NCBI GenBank assembly: GCA_033961575.1
Contig: CM066728.1
Coordinates: forward strand, 34,162,352 to 34,226,351
Length of the DNA: 64,000 nucleotides
Direction of reading: 5' to 3'
Source: Aselliscus stoliczkanus
Taxonomy: Eukaryota; Chordata; Mammalia; Chiroptera; Hipposideridae
Position numbers and translations under genes: made by a program. Under the pieces are notes generated by a model. It did no database searches. It saw only the letters and a list, made by a program, of their open reading frames with translations, and had not been told where the DNA came from. How positions within the stretch are numbered: the first letter of the stretch is position 1; each line of letters begins with the position of its first letter. This document shows positions 24,075 through 35,249 of this stretch, piece after piece.

Positions 24075-24994
24075 AAGGATTCTAATTATAAATAGTGTCA
24101 GGAAAACTGGAAAGCCATGTGTAAAATAATGAAATTGGATCACTGCCTTACACCATACACAAAAATCAACTCAAAATGGATTAAAGATTTGAACATGAGA
24201 TCTGAAACTATAAAACCCCTAGAATAAAACATAGAGAGTAAGCTCCTTTATATTGGTATTGACAATGATGTTTTTTGGATTTGACACCAAAAGCAAAGGC
24301 AACAAAAGCAAAAATAAACAAGTGAGACTACATCAAACTAAGAATTCTTCTCTGCAAAGGATACAAAATGAAAAGGCAACCTATGGATTGAGAGAAAATA
24401 CTTGCAAACCACATATTCCATAATAGGTTAATATCTAAAATATATAAGAACTCATACAACTCAATACCAAAAAAATCAAGTAACCCAACTAAAAATTAGG
24501 GAAAGGACATAAATAGACATTTTTCTAAAAAAGATATAAAAATGGCCAATAGGTACATGACTATATTTCAACAGGAATTTAAACTGGTACCAGCCACTAT
24601 GAAAAACAGTGTGGGGTTTCCTCAAGAAATTAAAATAGGACTACCATGTGATCCAGTAATCCCACTTCTGGGTACACATCTAAAGGAAACGAAACCATTA
24701 TCTCAAAGAAATATCTGTACTCCTATGTTTATTATAGCAGTATTCAAAATAGCCAAGGTTTGGAAACAACCTAAGTGTCCATCAACAAATAAATGGATCA
24801 AGAAAATGGAATATATGGTATATGTGGAATATATGCAATGGAATGTTATTTACCCTTAAAAGGGGGAGAAATCCTGTCATTGGCTAGCGACCACTTCGAT
24901 GAGATTGGAAGACATTTTGCAGAGCAAAATAAGCCAGACAGACAAGGACAAATACAACATGGTATCATATGTGGAAAGTAAAAAAAAAAAAAAA
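24075..24994 (+). repeat. LINE-1 3' portion (5' truncated)
   Basis: Degraded ORF2 C-terminal region: 24542-24850 translates to L1-like VIPLLGTHLKETKPLS and TPMFIIAVFKIAKVWKQPKC. It ends with poly(A) at 24980-24994. Non-functional. Confidence 0.85.
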
Positions 24995-25629
24995 GTCAAA
25001 CTCATTGAACATTGAAACAGAGCAGAAAAGTGGTTGCTAAGGGCTGGGGATAGGAGAAATAGGGAGAACTTGAGGGAGGAACAAGTCATGTGCTAACATG
25101 TCAGTGAGTCACTGAAAAGGCTCTCAAGCCCTGCTCTCCTAGAGGAGAATAAAACAAAAACTCCAATGGTTTGGGAGAACCTAGAACAGAATGACATGTG
25201 TTGCCCAGAGGGGCAGCCCAAGGAAAGAACCGTGTGTGGTGTGTCTAGGTAGATGGGGTGAGTGGGGTGAGCAGGGGATTATTGGTGCCCCAGAAGTGTC
25301 CAAAATATACAGCAGAGATAAACACCAGACCTGAAAGTGTCTTGTAATTAGGAACACGCAATGAAGGACTCGGAAGTGACCTATGTTGTTTGACAACCAA
25401 GGGTCAGAAACCTCTTCCCACACTTCTGATATCTTGATATCTCTTAAGTCCTCCAGAATTTATAAGCAAGTCTAGGAGTGGACTAGATGGCCCCCAAATA
25501 ACTGAGATTAAGCTAATTACAGAGAAATTAAGTCCTGCATATCTGAATCTATAGAATGAAATTTATCCCCACTACCTAAAGTTTAAGTAATTGTAGAATT
25601 TCTTGCAGATCTATCATGTATTACATAAG

Positions 25630-25630
<1 letters not shown>

Positions 25631-25663
<33 letters not shown>

Positions 25664-25682
25664 CTTATGTTATATATATATA
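25631..25682. repeat. (TA)n microsatellite, interrupted
   Basis: A TA tract with a short ACTTATGT interruption. Confidence 0.9.
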
Positions 25683-25749
25683 TCGAAAATGCATATTTTG
25701 CTAATACGCTGTGTATGTATCTACCTATCTACTTACATAATAATCAGTT

Positions 25750-26219
25750 GTTGTTTTTTAAAGATTTTTTAATTGGGGAATTGGGGGAGGGGAACAGCGT
25801 TGGGGAACCAGGGAAGGGGAACAGACAATTTGCTGTCCTTTTGTTCTTCTGTCTAGTTGTGGAAGACATTGCTTCACTGGCCTATGTTGGTATCATCATT
25901 GCGCTCTTCTCTGATGAGGCAGATGGGTTGCCAGCCTCTGAGCGGCTGCTCACAGCGGCTCTTGGCAGCTCACACCAGCTGCTGGCCGCTCACGCTGGCT
26001 GCCAGCTACTCACTGTAGCCTATGGCAGCCCACTGTAGCAGGGGCTGCAACTATGCCTTCCTGGGGATTCACAGCAGCCCAGCTCCAGGTGGAGCTGTTG
26101 TTCACCATCTTAGCTGTAGAGGGCAGTGTCACTGGCCCTCAGATGTGGGATCCAAACCAGAGCTGCTGGCATCCCAAGCCAGCTCTTAACTAACATAACA
26201 CGCCACTCGGCTGGTCCTT
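25750..26219 (-). repeat. long composite SINE (class B), reverse
   Basis: Reversed tail (TTAATTGGGGAATTGGGGGA), body and tRNA-like head. The 13-bp duplication ATAATAATCAGTT lies at 25737-25749 and 26220-26232. An open frame through the body (25790-26038) is a repeat translation, not a gene. Confidence 0.92.
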
Positions 26220-26232
26220 ATAATAATCAGTT

Positions 26233-28085
26233 TTAAATGTATCTTAATAGGTTAGCCACAAGGTGGTACTAGAAAGCTATCCTTTGCTTTAAGTCCTCTG
26301 TATTGAATGTCCTTGGTTTTAACACATAACTGAAACACTGTAATAACAGCAGCAATCATAGTGAAGGTTGAGATAGCCGCAGTTGGGTCCATGTGAGCCA
26401 ATGCCTATATTTAAAAATCATAAAAATAGGCTCTCTCTCTGGAGAGGTTATAAACTAGTTCATATTCTTCTTCTTTTTCTTGCCATCATCATATTATCCC
26501 AATCATTACCCAAAACATCAAACCCTAATATTTTCAGCATTCACCCAGAAAAATGTAAATAGACATGGTCTCTTAGGTCTTAGAGTTTAAAATGTAAATG
26601 AGTATTTTTACGAGATGTGTCTCAAAAACATCTGTAATGCCCTTAAGCCATCCCCCAAACACTAAAGCTCAGGCCCCTAATGTGAACACAGTAAGTCAGC
26701 AAATGCATTGTGTAATTTATTAAGCACTTGCTATCTTATGTGGGGGATGATAGAGGAGAGGAGGAAAATCTTCCTCTCTAGGCAGTCTTGCTAGGTTTTT
26801 TTGTTTGTTTGTTTAAATAGATGTAATTTTTAAGAAACACACAATAAAAGAGGAAGAAGAGATTTGGAAACACTAACAGGAAAGACCGTTCTAAGCAAAG
26901 GGGTGATTTAGAAGCACCATGTCACAGCTCTAAAGACCACTCACTGGGAAGGAACATGGAGAGGCAGGTTGAAGGAAGCAAGGAAGGAAGCAGAGGAAAT
27001 TTTCTGGTAGCAGACGAAATTGATTTAACTGGAAAGTAGAGCTACTACATGATTTTAAAGATAGGAGTGATAAAAATATGTCAGCTGGCATATAGCCCTA
27101 TAGATTTGTAAGGAAATGATGGTGTTAGAATGCCAGTCAAGACTAGGCTGTAAAAATCAAGTGCAGAAATGATGACACTTTAAGGATCTAACTATGATTA
27201 TAAAAAAAAATCAGATGAAAATCTATGAGAAGATGCAGTAGAGTTGAGAGATTAAATGCCCCTGGGTTTCTCCCTTAGGAGACTGTTAAGAAGAACTCAG
27301 ACATGAAGAGGGAGAGTCTGTCTATTCATGGGGCCCTCTCCTGGGAACTCCCTCCTGAGGCCCTCTGAAGAGAAGAAAACATCAAAAACCTACTGAAAGA
27401 AAAAAGGTTTATCATTGAATATTTAATATTTCTGTTTCATTAAAGAATCCAGTTTTTAAAAGTTAGGCCAAATTTACCCTTACACGTAGTTGAACGATTA
27501 GATACATTTTTCCATAGCTTGACAGTTTATTTACACCCCACAATACAATGAGTTTATTTTCCTCATGGCAACCTTGGTATTTTGTAAATATAATACTTTA
27601 TCTCTCACTGAAATTATTCTTTAACATCTTCACAAATAAAATCCTGGTAATCAGTGAATCTGGGTGATAAGTATATATGGGCATTCTTTGTGCCATTCTC
27701 TTTACTTCAGAGTATTTTGAAAATGTTCACAATTAAAAAAAAAAATTGTTAACAGTCTTTCCAGCTCCAAAACATATCAAGTTAGTAAACCTATTTCACA
27801 TGTGGGACAGGGTAAGAGAGAATTTTTTTAGGGGGGGTTTCTGTTTGTTGGTTTTTAGAAAATACAATCACCTTGTTTGAATGCATCATCTGAAAGCAGT
27901 CAACTTCATCCAAAAGTAGTCAACTTCAGCAACAGCACCAGAAGAAAAACCAGCCTGGTGACCTCTGGGAGAGCAATAATATTTTTAAAATGATCTTTTG
28001 CCAGATGTTTTGGGGACATGTCTTTCATGGGAAGTTGGCTTTTGGCTAATACTGACAGTGAAGGGGGCCATGTGACTGGAAGGAG
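26233..28085. other. intergenic, mostly unrecognised
   Basis: Only 27,600-27,750 resembles an old L1/HAL1 3' end (GGGTGATAAGTATATATGGG through an A-run). No gene or RNA was seen. Confidence 0.45.
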
Positions 28086-28089
28086 ATCG

Positions 28090-28495
28090 TGTCAGTCAGC
28101 TCGAGCTGCTGTGACAAACTACCACAGACCGGGTGGCTTAAATCAGAAATTTGTTTTCTCACAGTGCTAGAGGCTGGAAAGCTCAAGATCAGTATCCAGC
28201 AAGACCTGGTTCCGGTGAGAGACCTCTTCCTGGCTTACAGACAGCTATCTTCTCGCTGTGTGTTCACACGGCCTTTTACTCTTATGAGAATGTGGAGGGC
28301 GACGGCAAGGTCTTTAACATGTCCTCTTATAAGGGCACGATCCCGTCATGAGGGCACCAACTTCGTGGCCTCGTCTAATCGTCATTTCTTCCCAAAGGCC
28401 CCATCTCCAAACACCATTATGTTTGGTGTTAGGGCTTAACATGAATTGAAGGGGGGTGGAGCAGGGGGAACACAAGCATTCAGTTCATAACAGAG
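28090..28495 (+). repeat. common eutherian interspersed repeat (family not named with certainty)
   Basis: GCTGTGACAAACTACCACAG, TTTCTCACAGTGCTAGAGGC and AGGCCCCATCTCCAAACACC, ending CAGTTCATAACA. The same family is at 39,930-40,520, and a piece is at 30,004-30,140. The 116-codon open frame inside is not a gene. Confidence 0.7.
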
Positions 28496-30003
28496 ATGTA
28501 AGGGACTTCAGAGTCATGTGCTAAAATTCATGTGGACTCCAAGTGATTCCATATACTGTCTAATCTTAATCCCTTCATTATTTCCTTTCCTGTAAGAACT
28601 GGTCTGTCACTCATGGCAGTGAAGCCCAAGAAACAATGGATTTACAACGATGCCTTTATACTCTTCTTTAGCCCCCTCCTCTCCTTCTATTCTCAAGAGT
28701 TATCTAATGGACTATTTCTATAAAGTTTTAAATCAGTGCTAGGTACTGAGTAGTCTTCCAGGAGCATTTCCAGTTTAATAAGGGAGGCTTAAAGAGAAAG
28801 AGACACATCTCTTCTAGAGTAATTTCAGGAAATGCTATAGCTAGTGAGAAGTTATCAAACTTGTGATTCCATTTCATTATGCTCTAAATCACCACATAGA
28901 AGTAGTTACTACTCTCTCTGCTTGTGAGACTGACTCTTGTCTGGAAGTAGGTAATGCATGAGCAGAGGACAATTCATCCTTACTGATAATTAGTCAATGT
29001 AATGGGTGAGTGAAACTTTAACTATGGCAAATAAATCATGGAATTTTAGAAATAAAAAGAACTGTTGGAATTCAACTGGATCATTTTACAGATGAGGAAG
29101 TGAAAGTGTAGCTTAGCTGGGTGGATTGTCCAATACTGTACAGTAACTTGAAGACTCAAGGCTAGAATACCTTTCTACTACACCATTTCACACCAATGCT
29201 CCAGCTCTGCCTCATATCATTAGACATCAAGGTCTGCCTCTGGCAGCACACCCACACTCCGGATCTGTTAATGAGGAGGTAGATGAGAGGGGCCATTTCC
29301 TCACCAGCAAGCCTTTAAAATCTTAGCCTGGAGCAAGGAATTCTACAGGTTTCATGCTGTGTTGGGCCTCAAAGATTAGTTTGTGGATTCCTGGTAAAGT
29401 AAACCACACATGATGAATGGCCAGCTGTTGCCACCCCAATTTCTCTCTTCATAATTTACAACATTGGGCATTTTCTAGGTAGGTAAGGTCTTGTTGCCTC
29501 CTTAATTATCAAAGCACAACAGAAATAACAAGCACAAGTCTCTTCTTACCTCCTAGGAAGTTGACAGATTTCCTAGAGAAATCTGTGGAGTCATTGGATA
29601 AATGCTGGATTTAATAGATATTTCAGACACAAATCCACCATCCTTAGATCCCTTCCAATTGCCCTGTGTGACTATGGAAGATATGCCTCTTCTGCAGAGT
29701 TTCGCCTATCTCAACTTCAAGGCTTGGCTGTTGGGAGCTGCCTAGAATGTGGAAACTGTAGCCCATTCTTTGCTTCCATGTAGGTTTCAGGTTATGGAGA
29801 AAAAGGTAATATCAGCCCTTGGATGGATTAATGACAAAGAAGAATGTTAAAGGCAATCAGAGATATTGTGGAAATTTTGAAATACAAAGTAAACAGAATG
29901 GTATAATGTACCTATCACCCAGCTTCAACAGTCTGCCATTCCTGATCCATCTATACCTCATTGCACTTCCCATACTTACTCAATTATTATCTTTAAAAAA
30001 TAG
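28496..30003. other. intergenic, little recognisable
   Basis: 29,050-29,165 is a probable reversed MIR (TTTTACAGATGAGGAAGTGA) and 29,870-30,000 an old L1-like 3' piece. Otherwise nothing was recognised. Confidence 0.4.
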
Positions 30004-30250
30004 AAATTGATTTCTCACAGTGCTGGAAGTTGGAGTCCAAGATTGAGGAGCCAGCATTGTCTTCTTTGGTGAGGGCCCTTTTCCTGTTTCAAAGCTTGTG
30101 CCTTCTTGCTGCATTCTCACATGGAAGAAGGGGCCTACCATTTTTAAAGTAAAATGTATGTATACTGAAATGCACAATTTTTAGCTATATAATTTGAGAA
30201 TGGATACACTTGTGTAACCCACACCCCCATCCTCTCCTTTTGGGCACATT

Positions 30251-30378
30251 TGTTTGTTTGTTTGTTTGTTTGTTTGTTTGTTTTGAGGGCAGTGTCAGTG
30301 GCTCTCATATATGGGACCCGAACCGGGCCGCTGGCTTCCCAAGCCAGCACTTAACCGGCGCACCACTCAGCCATCCCA
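30251..30378 (-). repeat. tRNA-derived SINE (class A), reverse
   Basis: A (TTTG)n tail, then the reversed head ending GGCGCACCACTCAGCCATCC. The flanks share GGGCA-ATT. The TTTG repeat tail explains the open frames here. Confidence 0.88.
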
Positions 30379-30944
30379 AGGGCAAATTTAAAGATATGTA
30401 AATTGGTAGACAAGCAAATAGTTACATGTTTTTAGTTTCTGTCTTTTCCAAATACTGAACATTGTTATGGATGTTTCTCATTTGGAGAATTCTTTCCTTT
30501 AGCCGCTGTCCTCCCATTTTAACACTGAAAAATCAACTATTTCTCCCCCAACTTTGTTGCTGATACTGTCTCTGTACATGGATTCCAGATTTCTGCCTAG
30601 CAACTTAGATTTGAGGATCCAAATGAGATTTCCAGTAATTTCTTCATTAGCTCCACCCATCTCAGATAAGAAGTCGGCTTCAACCCTCCAAAGACCCAGC
30701 AGCCTAGCTCACTCCTGACTGCTTTGACTGCTTTGCCTGCTGTAAGACATAAATGGAGCAGTCCAACCTTCTTGACCCACCCTTGGCACCATCTAGATCT
30801 GAAAAGAGACATAGAAGAAAGAGAAATAAAATATAAAATATGTTCTTCCCTGATCACCCAAGAATGATGAAAAGAAGGTGAATGAAATGGAGAGGATTAA
30901 GAGAAATGCCTCAGGGCATTCCTGATTTTTAAAAAAATAAGGAA

Positions 30945-31118
30945 AAGAAGGGAGACAAAATGGCAGCGTAGAGAAATACTGTGCTTGCCTCCTTCCTTGA
31001 CCACATTAAAATTACAACTAAATTATAGAACAATCAACCTGGAGACTAGCTGAACAGAGGTCTTATAACTAAGGATATAAAAAAGAAGCCACATAGAGGC
31101 TGGTAGGAGGGCTAGAGA
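30945..31118 (+). repeat. LINE-1 5' UTR fragment
   Basis: ACAAAATGGCAGCGTAGAGA, then AGAAGCCACATAGAGGCTGG, matches the start of laurasiatherian L1. It stops abruptly at the mariner fragment. Confidence 0.75.
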
Positions 31119-31674
31119 TGCAAAACAAGTCATGGTCAAAATTTGATGGTCTGCTGCCGGCCTGATCCATTATAGCTTTCTGAATCCTGGTGAAACCATT
31201 ACATCTGAGGAGTATGCTCAGTAAATCAATGAGATGCACCAAAAACTGCAATGCCAGCAGCTGGCATTGGTCAACAGAAAGGGTCCGATTCTTTTCCAAG
31301 ACAATGCCCAACCACGCTTCACACAACCAACGCTTCACAAATTGAACGAATTGGGCTACAAAGCTTTGCCTCATCCACCATATTCACCTGATTTCTCGCC
31401 AACCGACTATCACTTCTTCAAGCATCTCAACAACTTTTTGCAGGAAAAACACTTCCACAACCAGCAGGATGCAGAAAATGCTTTCCAAGGGTACATCAAA
31501 TCCCAAAGCACAGATTTTTGCACTACAGGAATAAATAAACTTATTTCTTGTTGGCAAAAATGTGTTGATTGTAATGGTTCCTATTTTGATTATTAAAGAT
31601 GTCTTTGAGCCTAGTTGTAATGATTTAAAATTCATGGTCTGAAACCACAATTATTGTACTTTTGCACCAACCTG
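31119..31674 (+). mobile_element. Hsmar1-like mariner, C-terminal half and 3' TIR (inverted segment)
   Basis: 31,234-31,596 encodes the C-terminal part of a cecropia-subfamily mariner transposase, closely similar to the transposase part of SETMAR: NRKGPILFQDNAQPRF (second catalytic Asp), HPPYSPDFSPTDYHFFKHLN (third Asp) and a CVDCNGSYFDY end. The 3' TIR reads TTTTGCACCAACCTGA at 31,659-31,674. The missing N-terminal half lies at 31,909-32,466 on the other strand. Upstream stops break the frame, so it is inactive. Confidence 0.9.
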
Positions 31675-31908
31675 ATAGTATAGTTTGATGGCAGGTAGCG
31701 TAATACCTTCAACTTTGTTGTTCTTTCTCAAGATTGCTGTGGCTATTTGGGGTCTTCTGTGGTGCCATATAAAATTTAAGATTATTTGTTTTAGTTCTGT
31801 GAAATATGCTATTATTATATTGGTATTTTGATAGGGATTGCATTGAATCTATAGATTGCTTTGGGTAGTATGGACATTTTAACGATGTTAATTTTTCCTA
31901 CCCATAAA
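31675..31908 (-). repeat. LINE-1 ORF2 fragment, reverse (inverted segment)
   Basis: The reverse complement runs ATGGGTAGGAAAAATTAACA to CTGCCATCAAACTATACTA. This is exactly the L1 sequence that should precede AGTAATCAAAGCAGCATGG at 32,480. Its orientation is opposite to that of the downstream L1. Confidence 0.85.
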
Positions 31909-32466
31909 CATGATGTGGGCTGGACTGTTTCCACCCACTTATTGAGCTTTTCCACCTTTCCAATTTGCTTCAAATGCCAAACAACCATAGAATGGTCAAC
32001 ACTGAGTTCTTTGGAAACTTCTAGTATAGTTGGAAGAGGATCAGCCTAGATGATTGCTCTCAATTGGTTGTTGTAAACTTGCGATGGCCGGCCACTACAC
32101 TCCTCATCTTCAAGGCTCTCCTCTCCTCTGCAAAACTTCTTGAACCACCACTGCACCGTATATTCTTAGCAATTCCTAGGCCAAATGTGTTGTTGATGTT
32201 GCGAGTTGTCTCTGCTGCTTTATAACCTGTTTTGAGCTTGAATAAGAAAATCACTCAAATTTGCTTTTTGTCGGACATCATTTCCATAGTCTAAAACATA
32301 TATAAAATAAATGACAAGCAGTAAGTCATTAGCAAAAAATAAAAACAAAGTGAGAAACGCACATTAAAATGATGTATAACATAACCACATTTATTTAAGA
32401 ATGTATTCCAATATCAAAGGCAAATTTCAACAATGCGAAAACCTTAATTACATTTGCACCAACCTA
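31909..32466 (-). mobile_element. Hsmar1-like mariner, N-terminal half and 5' TIR
   Basis: Minus-strand frame 32,254-32,060 encodes KAAETTRNINNTFGLGIAKN, the helix-turn-helix region of the same mariner family. The 5' TIR is at 32,444-32,466 (reverse complement begins TTAGGTTGGTGCAAATGTAA). About 50 codons between this half and the half at 31,119 are missing at the breakpoint. Confidence 0.87.
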
Positions 32467-33950
32467 ACACAAGTGTATAGTAATCAAAGCAGCATGGTAC
32501 TGGCATAAAAACAGATACATAGATCAATGGAGCGGAATAGAGAGCCCAGAAATAATGCCTATATGGTCATTTAATCTATGAAAAAGGAAGCAAGAATATA
32601 CATTGGGGTGAAGATAGTCTAGTCCAGGGGTTGGCAAACTTTTGAGATGAAAGAGCCAATGCTGTCCCTCGCAACAATTTAAAAAGTATTCAAGAGTCAT
32701 AAAACAAATGAAATCACCATTATGTGAATAATAGCCTTTAAAAATTTTATAAATGAAACTATGATAGTTTTATTTTCATTTTCAATTTTACTTCAGAGCC
32801 ACATGTACATACCCAAAGAGTTGCATGTGGCTCGCGAGCTGCAGTTTGCCGACCCCTGGTGTAGCCAATAAATGGTGTTAGGAAAACTGGACAGATATGT
32901 GCAAAAAAAAAAAATGAAACTTGACCACCTTCTTATACCATATACAAGAATAAACTCAAAATGAATTAAAGGCTTAAATGTAAGACCTGAAACCATAAAA
33001 CTCCTAGAAGAAAACATAGGCAGTAAACACTCTGACATTGCGTTAGTAATATTTTGTCAGATATATCTCCTCAGGCAAGGAAAATAAAAGAAAAAATAAA
33101 CAAATTGAACTACATCAAACTAAAAAGTTCTTGCAGAGTAGAGGAAAACCAACAAAATGAAAAAAAGCCTACTGAATGGGACAAGATGTTTGCCAATGAT
33201 ATATCTGATAAGGGGTTAATATCCAAAATTTATAAAGAACTCATACAATTCAATGTCAAAAAAAACAATCCAATTAAAAAATGGGCAGAGGACCTGAACA
33301 GGCATTTCTCCAAAGAGAACATACAGTTAGCCAATAGACATATGAAAAGATGCTCAATGTCATGGATCATCAGAGAAATACAAATAAAAACCTCAATGAG
33401 ATATCACCTCACACCTGTCAGAATGGCCATCATCAATAAATCAACAACTAATGTTGGCGAGGATGTGGAGAAAAGGGAACCCTCATGCTCTGTGGTGGGA
33501 CTGCAAATTGGTGCAGCCACTGTGGAAATCAGTTTGGAGGTTGCTCAAAAAATTTAAAATAGATCTACCCTATAACCCAATTTCAATTTCTGAGTATTTA
33601 TGTGAAGTGAGCAATTTCCCTTCTGAATATTTAGGTGAAGAATCCAAGACACTAATTCAAAAAGATATATGCACTCCTATGTTCACTGCAGCATTATTTA
33701 CAATAATCAGCATATGGAAGCAACTTGATAAATGAATGGATACAGAGGAAGTGGTACACATATACAGCAGAATATTACTCTCCCATAAAAAAGAATGAAA
33801 TCTTAAAATGTGTGATAACGTGGATGAACCTAGAGGGTATTATGCTAAATGAAATAAGTCAGACTGAGAAAGACAAATACCATATGATCTCATTTAAATG
33901 TGGAATCTAAAGAAGAAAATAAGTGAACCAACAAAACATTAAGAAGTTAC
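32467..33950 (+). repeat. LINE-1 ORF2/3' portion
   Basis: AATCAAAGCAGCATGGTACT, then a long degraded ORF2 C-terminal region with several frames (33,054-33,735). It is interrupted by the hAT element at 32,625-32,858. Confidence 0.88.
32625..32858. mobile_element. hAT-family non-autonomous transposon
   Basis: 234 bp with TIRs CAGGGGTTGGCAAACTTTT and TTTGCCGACCCCTG. Imperfect 8-bp target duplication GTCTAGTC / GTGTAGCC (32,617-32,624 and 32,859-32,866). Sub-terminal GCATGTGGCTCGCGAGCTGC is complementary to the family's other arm. Confidence 0.88.
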
Positions 33951-34000
33951 ATGTAACCGGGAAAATTAGAAGCAAAGTGAGTGCTTAATAATCAGGGAAT

Positions 34001-34075
34001 TGTGGAAGGAAGGAAGGCAGGAAGGAAGGAATGGAAGAAAGAAGGAAGGAATGGTGAGGGAAGGAGGGAAGAAGA
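34001..34075 (+). repeat. (GGAA)n-rich low-complexity tract
   Basis: Purine-only GGAA/GAAG repeats with interruptions, next to the L1 3' end. Confidence 0.85.
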
Positions 34076-34159
34076 AAACTATATCTATATAATGGACCAT
34101 TATGCAGTCAATAAAAGCATGCTTAAGAATATTTTTTTTAAAAAAAAAAAGGAAAGAAA

Positions 34160-35094
34160 AGTAAGGTTTCTGGGCTAACAGGGTAATTGTTGTTTTTATA
34201 AATATTTTCCCCTTAAGGCAGTGTATTTCAGCCAGATGAACAGCCAGATATATACTTTTTTAACATTGTATTCCAGGAAAAAAAATACATGCGCAAATGA
34301 AAAAGTTTTCTGAAACAATATTTAAGACAACTAGACTAAATATATTCAGATGTTTTCTATTTTATATTTCTTTAGCTCATTAAAAAAAAGCTGGCCAACA
34401 TCCACTAAAAGGATTTTGCAACCCACTGATGGGTTAAAACTGCAGTTTGAAAAACACTGCCCTAAGGGTTTTGCCTAAGATGCCAGGTTGGAATTCTCTC
34501 TAGAGCTCCTGGCCTCACCATTTCCCTCATTGGGGGCCAGTTTGATCCCTCGCAGAGTATGGTTGCTCAGCTTAAATCCAGGATACCTATGCTCCTTACA
34601 AGAGATGATATTTAGCTAGGGATTATTTAAAGCCAACCAACATTGAGTACCTGCCAGATGGAAGGCTCCTCTTCCCAGGCTGCCAAACACACCATAGCTG
34701 AGGTGGAGGTAACTGGAGAGCCATTCATCATCTGAGGTGATGAGAGAGTGATGATGATGCATACCCACGCACACACTCAGCCATGCACATGATCGTACCC
34801 CAAGATTCCCTATTGTGTTTCCATACCCTTCAGCTGCGAGAAGGAATGCAAGCCTTTTACATAGAAGAGGAGCTGTGTATCCAAAGAAAATACATGGGCC
34901 CCCTTCTGTAGAGATTTGAATCTAAATTCTGTAGAGCTAACTTCCTATATCTTGACACAGAAAGAAAAATATTAAAAAATTTTAAAAGCTCTGAGATAAG
35001 CTCTGATGATATCAGATATCCAACAATAAAGGTCCTGAAAATAAGATGTAGAACTTGATCCAGTTTCATACTAAAAAAAATAATAATAATGGAG
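34160..35094. other. intergenic, unrecognised
   Basis: No gene or clear repeat was seen. Confidence 0.4.
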
Positions 35095-35249
35095 TTTTAT
35101 TGGGCTCTTCCTAGTGATAATATATTTACATGAATTATGTCCTGGAATTTCACAAATTGCTGTAACCCCCATTTTACAATGAGGAAACTAAAACTCAGAA
35201 AGGTTAGATATTTTTTCCAAAATCACCCATAAATAATGAACATAGGTGG
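35095..35249 (-). repeat. MIR SINE, reverse
   Basis: CCATTTTACAATGAGGAAAC and AAACTCAGAAAGGTTAGATA match reversed MIR. Confidence 0.78.

Noticed and set aside
31234..31596. 120-codon frame resembling the SETMAR transposase part
   Set aside because: Not SETMAR: no SET domain nearby, upstream stops, and it is half of a broken mariner copy inside L1.
33054..33735. Open frames of 167 and 94 codons
   Set aside because: Degraded LINE-1 ORF2 C terminus in shifting frames; not a gene.
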